Positions 59,701 to 64,000 of a DNA stretch of 64,000 nucleotides are shown here, one piece after another. The notes beneath the pieces are model-generated. The model was not told the DNA's origin, searched no databases, and saw only the letters and a program-made list of their open reading frames with translations. Origin of the DNA: Larix kaempferi. Lineage: Eukaryota > Streptophyta > Pinopsida > Pinales > Pinaceae. Where the stretch lies: NCBI GenBank assembly GCA_027924585.1, contig BSBM01000199.1:13334501-13398500 (forward strand). Direction: 5' to 3'. The translations under genes and the position numbers were made by a program. Numbering within the stretch: the first letter of the stretch is position 1; every line of letters starts with the position of its first letter.

Positions 59701-62700
59701 AAGAAAAAAGAATATAGTAGCTAATGCATAGAGAACTCTTAGTTAATGCATGGATAAAGGGTTTCGTGGAAAACAACAAGAGATAACTTATTACTTATTT
59801 GTGACACTTAACTTGTGGCCTATCAGTGTTCACCAGCCACAAGTTAAGTGGATGTGCTAGTATATAAGTTGTGTTATATGGTATATATTTACACCAATAA
59901 GTGTTTGTATTTTACAATGAGTAGTTTGTGGCACTTAACTTGTGACCTATCAGTGTTCACCCACCACAAGTTAAGTGGTTGTGCTAGTGTATAATTTTTA
60001 TTTTCAAATTTAAAGGTGAATTTTATCGATTTATTTAGCTTGAACTTTTTGTTTTCTGAATTTCATTACTGCTAACTTCGAATATAAACACAAACCATGT
60101 AACATAGCATGTGAGGGTTGAACCAGCTAGAGGGCGATCCTATATTTGATGGTTATACTATTCCTAGCAGTGGTGTTGAGTTTGATCATGATGATCATTG
60201 TTATTAGTTATTGTTGAGCATACTATGTAGCCTATACCATGATGTTTTTTGGGCTCTAGAGGCTATTTAAAGCCTCAATGTTTATATATTTTGTTATAAA
60301 TATGTACTTGGTATCATTTTGTTATATTCACTTTTACATACTATATAGTAATGTACATGAGTAAACTTTGCATATTTGGTGTTTAAAGTTTTAGATTTAC
60401 ATTAATATATATATATATGTTAATAAACATATATATTTATTGATTAGAATTTTCAATTTTTTTTAGTAAACCAGTTGTAAATCAATTCCAGTGACCACTT
60501 ATAAAGTAAATATTGGTGGAGATAGAATGGAGGAAGTAGGTAATCAATCTCATAAACCTGGAAGGTCCTTGCAAGGTCAGTTGTCTTCCTTCCTATAGAA
60601 TGTGGCAGTCAATCTCGACTAGTAACTGGTGAGGGTTTGGAGGTAAATTGAGCAAGGCGGTTGTACTGCAGTTTACAGTTTAGCATGATCCTCCTTTCCA
60701 CTTTTATTACACAATTGTGCTCATTTATTGTTTAGTTGTAGGATTAGCCTTACTTGGTGCAAGGGCTTTAGTGTGTCAGTTCTAATAGCTAGACCACCAT
60801 ATGTATTATGCAATTGTTGTGGAGGCTTTGCAACGTATTGGTGTTAGAAGTTCATTCACAATTTAGTCTTGTATGATGAGGAAACATTGTATTTGAAAAG
60901 TTTCCAATAACATTTTATTTTTCTTATTTGCTTTCCAGGTAATATATTTTGGGGAAACTTTTTGTGCACTTTCTCTTATTCCAAGGATGGTATTTGGGGT
61001 AAACTTTTTGGGTACTTCCTTTCATTTTGAGGATGGTATTAGGGTAAACCCTAACTTCTTCAGGGCACAAGGCCATGTCTACAACTTATGAATAGATCTT
61101 ATATATTTCATCAACAATCGGCTCACTAAGAACAAACATTTCACAAAGTGGGATTTAAACTTGGGTGAGAAGGATAATAACTTTCCTTACAACACTCAAA
61201 CGACACCCAATTGACAACTCTTTACTTTTTTTTAAAATCACACAAATTAGAAGACTTGGATCCTTTTTATAAAGTCTTTAATTGCAAAATCTCTTATAAA
61301 AAGGATACTTAATCTATTTTACTCCTGGCTGGCTTAGGATATCTTACTCCATGTCAAGCCAGTGTAATGTTAAAGATTTTGGCAAGACTTGCTTGTAAAT
61401 ACGAGAGAAGTTTGTAATTATTCACACTGTTGATGATCCCATTTGAGCACAGCATGTTCAGCGGAGAAGTTCTGTTAACATCTTTTCGGTTTAATAAATC
61501 TTTATTTGTGTAACACTTGTCTCTTTTTCTGGCTTTAAGGCCAACGAAATGCAATATCATCATGAGGGGTTGGAACCAAAAGGTAACAAGATGCATGGAT
61601 CAAACTGCAAAGTTGCAAACCATTATTCAAGATGATAGGGGAGCACACGAAATTGAAACTCAAAACACCTTACAGAATGATGACGGGAATGAAATCAAGA
61701 TAGCTCCTAGCAGACATGATGGATTTTTGATGACGATGGTGCAAGGCCGTTATACAACCCATTGAATCATGAGGTGAGTAAGGCGATATACTCCAACAAG
61801 CTAACAGGTCATCTAGGATGCAGCAGATACATAGCTAACAGGTCACTTCCAATCTGACTGAAAGTAAAACTAACAGTAGAATTTTGCACTGTAGGCTCCC
61901 TTATGTTGAACTTATCGTGGGTCCATGTCACATGGGCCTGCATCACACTCCTAGTCTCAACTTTCAATTCAGTCTGAATTTCCCAACAAAATATTATTTC
62001 TTTTCTATGGTTTCACTTTTTAGGTTATCCTTCAGCATATCAAAGATGTATAGTGCTTACTCTATCCAGCAGCTCTCTTGAGTGGCGCCATAAAATTCTT
62101 TGTGCCATTAGTGAGTTGATCTTGTGAGGACAAACTCTAAACTCCCAGATCATTTCATGGTCTTTTCCACATTTCAAAGATGCCAGACAGTGATATCATA
62201 TTGTGTATCAATGGGCTCATTGACCAACCGTTGGAACCGACATGTGTATTCTTTGAATTGAATCCAGCTTCAGGCATGCATGCATTTCTTGCATTTCAAT
62301 TTTCATACTTGCTCAATAAAGGTGTCAGTTCAAACAGGCTTTAAATTTCATTAAGTTGCTATAGGGGTTTAGTTGTACCTTAAGTAGACACCTAGGATTA
62401 GATATTTCTTTGAAGACATCAAAAGTATACACATGAAGACCCACTGTCGACATAGACAGACCTTCGGACTTAATGAAGCCTTTTTATAGATTTCTGCAAC
62501 AAGAACATGTACAGTAGAAAGCTTTTGGAAAGATGCCAGTACCATATAGAATGCCTATAAACCTCGATCCCCAATGGAGATTGTACAAACATGAGTTTGT
62601 TAATACTCATTCCTTCAGTTCGGATTACTCAACTATTATGACAGATCCAAGGACCAGGATTCCCAACCCAATCAAGCCTTCCCCTCTTTGTGTATAGATA

Positions 62701-63425
62701 TCTTAATTAAACTTAGAATGTCCAGGGGATGGACTAGTTGAAGATGCAAGAGTGACGGTAGCAGAAGTCTTAAATTGGTTTTTGGATTTGCAAAGAAGTT
62801 TACTTGCCCCTGACACGTATAAAGCAACTTTCCCTGTGAAATTGGGGTGACTGGCAACAAGAAGATTGTTGCTGCCAACATCACATACTGTTTGTAATGA
62901 TGTATATGATCTTATCTTGTGTTCGTTGTATCAATTTCAACCTATAGTGATTTTTAGTTATGTGATTTATGAAAGGGTATTTAGTGCAGGCTTTCATAAT
63001 GCTTTTATCTTTTGCTTGTTTATTAATGCTAAGGCACTACGATTGATTAGAATTTTGCTTGGTTGTTTCAGGACTGGGACAGGCAAGATCCATCTCAAAT
63101 CGTCACTGAGATGTGTGGTTTTGTTACAATCCTTTCTGGCACATTTTTGCTGCATAAGACCAAAGATCTCGGGGACAATTCATCTAGTGTAACATGTATT
63201 ATTTTTCCCTTCATCTGTTAACATTGTTACCTTTTGAAGCATTATGGTACTTATCGCAGTTTCATCTCATGCATTTAGTTCATCCTCACATTTGCAATAG
63301 TGTAACTTGAAGATATATTTGCAGGTCTGTCACCATCGTTCTCGTCCCGCAGCTCAAAGCATTCTTCAGAGAATGGATGTAATGCTGAGGAGATTCCTCT
63401 TCGTCTCCAAGAATCTTTTCCGTAA
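32630..63425 (+). CDS. NIPA: NIPA-family magnesium transporter, nine exons, 347 residues
   Basis: NIPA proteins are multi-pass membrane proteins of the drug/metabolite transporter superfamily thought to carry Mg2+ across plasma or endosomal membranes. Joining 32630-32789, 34423-34479, 35958-36048, 36175-36335, 36536-36663, 36816-36953, 55495-55587, 63072-63186 and 63325-63425 gives 1044 bases with no internal stop. Family signatures follow in order: [117 protein letters not shown], then DWD and SGTFLLH. All introns are GT-AG. The length is normal for plant NIPA. The tail [14 protein letters not shown] is also typical. It looks functional despite the 18.5-kb intron 6. Confidence 0.93.
34423..34479 (+). 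CDS. NIPA: NIPA-like gene, exon 2
   Basis: A 57-bp microexon-like piece coding [19 protein letters not shown]. The acceptor is CCTGCAG and the donor GTAAGT. It has phase 1 on both sides. Confidence 0.93.
34881..35450 (+). repeat. Tandem duplication of about 279 bp in intron 2
   Basis: A block starting AGACAGGAGGTAATT at 34881 is repeated from 35160, with moderate divergence and small indels. Phrases such as CTTCAGACTTATGCAGCTTT and GATTCTGAAGTCAAGAAAAA occur in both. There is no coding homology. It lengthens intron 2 of the NIPA-like gene. Confidence 0.88.
35958..36048 (+). CDS. NIPA: NIPA-like gene, exon 3
   Basis: Codes [20 protein letters not shown] through GALSIII. The acceptor is ATAACAG and the donor GTATGG. 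This segment is the most conserved part of the family. Confidence 0.93.
36175..36335 (+). CDS. NIPA: NIPA-like gene, exon 4
   Basis: Codes [20 protein letters not shown] through [21 protein letters not shown]. The acceptor is TTGCACAG and the donor GTAACA. It includes two membrane segments and the HAPKE loop. Confidence 0.93.
36536..36663 (+). CDS. NIPA: NIPA-like gene, exon 5
   Basis: Codes [20 protein letters not shown] and on to [12 protein letters not shown]. The acceptor is CAAGCAG and the donor GTAAGT. It ends in phase 0. Confidence 0.92.
36816..36953 (+). CDS. NIPA: NIPA-like gene, exon 6
   Basis: Codes [20 protein letters not shown] through [12 protein letters not shown]. The acceptor is TTCTGGCAG and the donor GTGGTT, weaker than the others, before the 18.5-kb intron. 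Phase 0 at both ends. Confidence 0.92.
36954..38145 (+). other. Intron 6, proximal part without repeats recognised
   Basis: About 1.2 kb of AT-rich intron sequence between exon 6 and the first LTR-like fragment. I see no coding homology or clear repeat in it. Confidence 0.6.
38146..38350. repeat. LTR-like fragment related to the copia LTR at 46255
   Basis: GTTGAGATTCACAAAAGCAG and the following 200 bp parallel the first 205 bp of the LTR at 46255-46855 (shared phrases CTAGTG-GCTAGA, GAGAGAGAGAAATATG, CAAGTACAAGT, AATGCACA, AAATGCCAAAC). Beyond about 38350 the match fades, apart from a TTTATACACA word near 38415. It is probably an LTR remnant in the same orientation. Confidence 0.65.
38930..39800. 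repeat. Degenerate tandem repeat, period about 331 bp, roughly 2.5 units
   Basis: Anchors recur at a regular distance. CCAAGGAGTGCGA-like words lie at about 39003, 39324 and 39659. TTGGATCTTGCTAGATCTAG-like words lie near 39133 and 39464. CCCTTGAAACAAGGAATG-like words lie near 39183 and 39521. The copies are well diverged. There is no coding homology. AGATCT is over-represented. Confidence 0.7.
39801..43118. other. Intron 6, unclassified repeat-like sequence
   Basis: About 3.3 kb with no recognised protein. The 134-residue - strand frame at 39968-40372 has hydrophobic and cysteine-rich stretches but no family I recognise, so I do not call it. The right part probably contains the 3' LTR of the copia element that ends at 43119, whose other boundary I could not place. 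Confidence 0.5.
43986..44549 (-). pseudogene. Copia integrase C-terminal region with a 289-bp tandem duplication
   Basis: Frames 43986-44252 and 44275-44469 both read [12 protein letters not shown], then a degenerate VFG-like segment and the [12 protein letters not shown] stretch. This is the copia region after the integrase core. The DNA blocks starting at 43971 and 44260 are direct repeats with an offset of 289 bp, seen at both ends (AACCTCTATATTCAATCACC and GTGTTCTATTATTG). The duplication is younger than the element because the copies are similar. Confidence 0.8.
44560..44960 (-). pseudogene. Copia pre-integrase and integrase core remnants
   Basis: The - strand reads [21 protein letters not shown] near 44815-44960, the GAG-pre-integrase motif. 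[13 protein letters not shown]-like integrase segment lies near 44690-44720. They are in different frames and interrupted, so only family membership can be claimed. Confidence 0.65.
45202..45243 (-). other. Gag CCHC zinc knuckle of the lower copia element
   Basis: The - strand reads [14 protein letters not shown], with complete Cys-Cys-His-Cys spacing. It is not in the frame of the longer ORF that overlaps it (45045-45299), which is a shadow. Confidence 0.75.
45364..45930 (-). pseudogene. Copia gag (UBN2-type) of the lower element
   Basis: The pieces read [40 protein letters not shown] (45632-45832) and [20 protein letters not shown] to [10 protein letters not shown] (45364-45609). This is the usual UBN2 order: W motif, KEIWDALK, then a helical stretch and the LP-F repeat. 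A stop and frameshift separate the pieces. It would form the particle core. It is a close match to the fragment at 51300-51790. Confidence 0.8.
46243..46254 (-). other. Primer binding site of the lower copia element
   Basis: The - strand reads TGGTATCAAAGT directly next to the LTR at 46255. The first eight bases match the initiator Met tRNA complement. Confidence 0.75.
46255..46855 (-). repeat. Complete 601-bp copia LTR shared by two elements
   Basis: It begins TGTTGAGATT and ends AATCTCAACA, so it has 9-bp terminal inverted repeats. A PBS lies just left of it and a polypurine tract (CCCTCTCTT on the + strand) just right of it. It therefore serves as 5' LTR of the element below and as 3' LTR of the element above. 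A TATAAATA box on the - strand lies near 46670-46677. Confidence 0.85.
47227..48107 (-). pseudogene. Copia integrase of the upper element
   Basis: The frame 47227-48039 reads [40 protein letters not shown] and [20 protein letters not shown], then [20 protein letters not shown]: the core end and C-terminal region of copia integrase. A second frame (47883-48107) supplies [11 protein letters not shown], which corresponds to the second catalytic Asp region, after a frameshift near 48000. The usual NGVAER Glu motif is changed. The C-terminal tail is Ser/Thr/Pro-rich, as usual before reverse transcriptase, but reverse transcriptase is missing. Confidence 0.85.
48320..49054 (-). pseudogene. Copia gag C-terminus and pre-integrase of the upper element
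   Basis: The frame 48497-49054 contains [20 protein letters not shown], the gag linker, and [13 protein letters not shown], a zinc knuckle that has lost its second Cys. Farther on, the - strand reads [20 protein letters not shown] near 48340-48430, the pre-integrase motif. The N-terminal half of gag lies on the far side of an inserted LINE fragment, at 51300-51790. Confidence 0.72.
50307..51280 (-). pseudogene. Non-LTR reverse transcriptase of RTE type, catalytic residues lost
   Basis: The frame 50307-50924 reads [20 protein letters not shown], then [40 protein letters not shown] and [15 protein letters not shown]. These match motif B, motif C, the primer-grip region and the thumb. Motif C should read ADD but reads AYN, so both catalytic Asp are replaced. 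Upstream, GVKQGCP lies in another frame. Motif A is multiplied as a 24-bp minisatellite (51070-51169). It cannot be active. Confidence 0.85.
51070..51169 (-). repeat. 24-bp minisatellite made of reverse-transcriptase motif A
   Basis: The - strand reads AFDYVP, then [14 protein letters not shown] and AFDFVPRE in a row: four copies of the motif A core that normally occurs once as KAFDSVPR. The DNA unit is GAGGCATTTGACTTTGTTCC with four more bases. The left-most copy on the - strand is followed by a stop. Confidence 0.85.
51300..51790 (-). pseudogene. Copia gag N-terminal part of the upper element
   Basis: The - strand reads [20 protein letters not shown] and MTALL, the N-terminal UBN2 pattern. 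It goes on as a decayed version of the gag fragment at 45364-45930, with the same DNA phrases (TTCTTGAACCTTGCAATATT, GAAGTCAGCCATCTTGAGAT). It is broken by stops and ends at the LINE insertion. Confidence 0.75.
52078..52087 (-). other. Primer binding site of the upper copia element
   Basis: The - strand reads TGGTATCAAC, next to the LTR that starts at 52088. Confidence 0.7.
52088..52370 (-). repeat. Short 283-bp copia LTR ending the array
   Basis: It starts TGTCAAGATC and ends AATCTCAACA. It aligns with the LTR at 46255-46855 in its middle and end (GATAGTGGAT, TAAACCCTAATCCA-CCAAG, CCAATACATCAAAT, GAAGATTAACCATAATCTCA). It lacks about 195 bp near its start and about 100 bp in the middle. Confidence 0.8.
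52371..55045 (+). other. Intron 6, distal part
   Basis: No coding homology is supported. At 52410-52730 short words such as GGCCTTCCTTTGCATG and TGCATTGGCC recur, giving chance frames on both strands. The remainder is ordinary AT-rich intron. Confidence 0.55.
55046..55318 (+). repeat. Near-identical 138-bp tandem duplication before exon 7
   Basis: TTGATTTTCCATGGTTGATG starts at 55046 and again at 55184. The two copies differ almost only by three bases (TAT present in the first). It lies about 180 bp upstream of exon 7, close enough to include branch-point and polypyrimidine context in duplicate. Confidence 0.92.
55495..55587 (+). CDS. NIPA: NIPA-like gene, exon 7
   Basis: Codes [20 protein letters not shown] through ASVIMFK. 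The acceptor is TAATGCAG and the donor GTAATG. It joins exon 6 in phase 0 to restore the family sequence [10 protein letters not shown], which proves the two belong to one gene across 18.5 kb. Confidence 0.93.
55588..59780 (+). other. Intron 7, first part
   Basis: AT-rich intron sequence without coding homology. A local GC-rich patch at 56655-56840 is built from GGGGATGCC-like words. Short frames at 58654-58932 overlap on both strands and show no family. Confidence 0.5.
59781..59998. repeat. Duplicated hairpin-forming element in intron 7
   Basis: The first hairpin has 15-bp perfect arms, CACTTAACTTGTGGC at 59805-59819 and its complement at 59836-59850, around a 16-base loop CTATCAGTGTTCACCA. 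The second has 13-bp arms at 59932-59944 and 59965-59977 with nearly the same loop. The words ATAAGTGTTTGTAT and GTGCTAGT- flank the units. It may be a tandem or partial MITE. Confidence 0.75.
59999..63071 (+). other. Intron 7, second part
   Basis: No coding homology is visible. There are TA runs near 60405-60418. Short frames at 61517-62081 and 62672-63060 lack recognisable features. The last one runs into exon 8 in the wrong frame. Confidence 0.5.
63072..63186 (+). CDS. NIPA: NIPA-like gene, exon 8
   Basis: Codes [20 protein letters not shown] and [17 protein letters not shown] plus one base. The acceptor is TTGTTTCAG and the donor A|GTGTAA. It holds the last membrane segment. Confidence 0.9.
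63325..63425 (+). CDS. NIPA: NIPA-like gene, exon 9 and stop
   Basis: Codes [20 protein letters not shown] and [12 protein letters not shown], then TAA at 63423-63425. The acceptor is ATTTGCAG. The Ser-rich cytosolic tail with LSPS and EEIPLR matches plant NIPA C-termini. Confidence 0.88.
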
Positions 63426-64000
63426 TGCTTTTCTGTTACAGATAATCAGCATGGAATTTTCATGTCATGCTTTTAAAAGAGTGACCATAATGTAATTAGA
63501 GAATATTGTTTGTTCTCAATCCCTCGTCTTTATTTCAACCAGTTCTTCTTATTCTTTTCAGAGTGGGAGATTATGATAACTAGTTCAACAAGTTCAAAGT
63601 GGAAGAATTAATGCATAGTTGAGTTGTAAATGAAACCGTACAGATATGTCTATACTTGCTCCACATTCATCCACGAAATAAACTGAAAGCCTTATAACGT
63701 TTTGTGGCACCATCTGATTCGCCACCATACATTATAGAAATGTGAAAATCTGCAAGTCGGTGATGGCTGATCTTCAGTCATCCTTCTTATTATTAACTGG
63801 AGCAGATGCCCAGATGAATGCTTCTAATACATTTTCCATTTCTTTGTCATTACGCTTTTGAGAAGTCAAAGGTTGCGGCCTTCTTTACCCGCCAATAGTG
63901 GTGGTAATTTTGTTTGAGAAGCTAATGGAATGTAGCAGTGCTCATCCCAATCTTGTTCATGCTTCCAATTGTTGTAGTCATGTATTTCAATTGCATTGCA
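63426..64000 (+). other. Presumed 3' UTR and downstream sequence
   Basis: Non-coding by inspection. An AATAAA at 63677-63682, about 250 bp after the stop, is a plausible polyadenylation signal. The window ends without another gene. Confidence 0.5.

Noticed and set aside
61354-63192. Small frames in intron 7, one overlapping exon 8
   Set aside because: The one overlapping exon 8 is in a frame different from the NIPA reading. The others lack any feature.
1-64000. tRNA or rRNA genes, CRISPR arrays, bacterial-type operons
   Set aside because: No cloverleaf, rRNA core or regularly spaced repeats of CRISPR type were seen. The interspersed spacing of repeats is explained by retroelements and minisatellites.

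Overview
This window is plant nuclear DNA. It holds one spliced host gene surrounded and invaded by retroelements. The large introns, the mixture of copia-type LTR elements with several lineages of LINE, and the AT-rich spacers suit a large repeat-rich genome. A gymnosperm is my guess, but nothing in the sequence proves the species.

Host gene. On the + strand, nine exons between 32630 and 63425 join without a frame break into a 347-residue protein of the NIPA magnesium-transporter family. Intron 6 (36954-55494, about 18.5 kb) and intron 7 (55588-63071, about 7.5 kb) make up most of its length. Intron 6 is filled with nested retroelements. The stop is at 63423-63425 and the 3' region runs to the window edge.

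Region by region. (1) 1-2168 and beyond: the 5' half of a decayed copia element on the - strand, with gag, broken zinc knuckle, altered protease site, pre-integrase and integrase, plus its PBS and the start of its LTR. (2) 3366-9458 (A) and 9986-30088 (B): two direct copies of a unit of about 6.1 kb that carries LINE remnants, separated by 527 bp of minisatellite. Copy B was later hit by three insertions, each of which can be read against the uninterrupted copy A: an apparently intact 7.35-kb LINE (10491-17843, - strand, 15-bp target-site duplication), a decayed LINE (20805-26929, + strand, inside a TA repeat), and a 263-bp MITE with long terminal inverted repeats and a 10-bp target-site duplication (29419-29681). 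(3) 30089-32629: AT-rich upstream DNA and a repetitive presumed leader of the host gene. (4) Intron 6: an LTR fragment (38146), a tandem repeat of about 331 bp (38930-39800), then a tandem copia array in which one complete LTR (46255-46855) serves two neighbouring elements. The upper element is itself split by an RTE-like LINE whose reverse-transcriptase motif A has become a minisatellite and whose catalytic aspartates are lost. (5) Intron 7: mostly unannotated AT-rich DNA with a duplicated hairpin.

The only cellular function I can support is the NIPA-like transporter. The other coding potential is retroelement-derived, and only the LINE at 10491-17843 looks intact. All coordinates come from reading the sequence by eye. 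Splice sites rest on GT/AG borders, phase and family resemblance, not transcripts.
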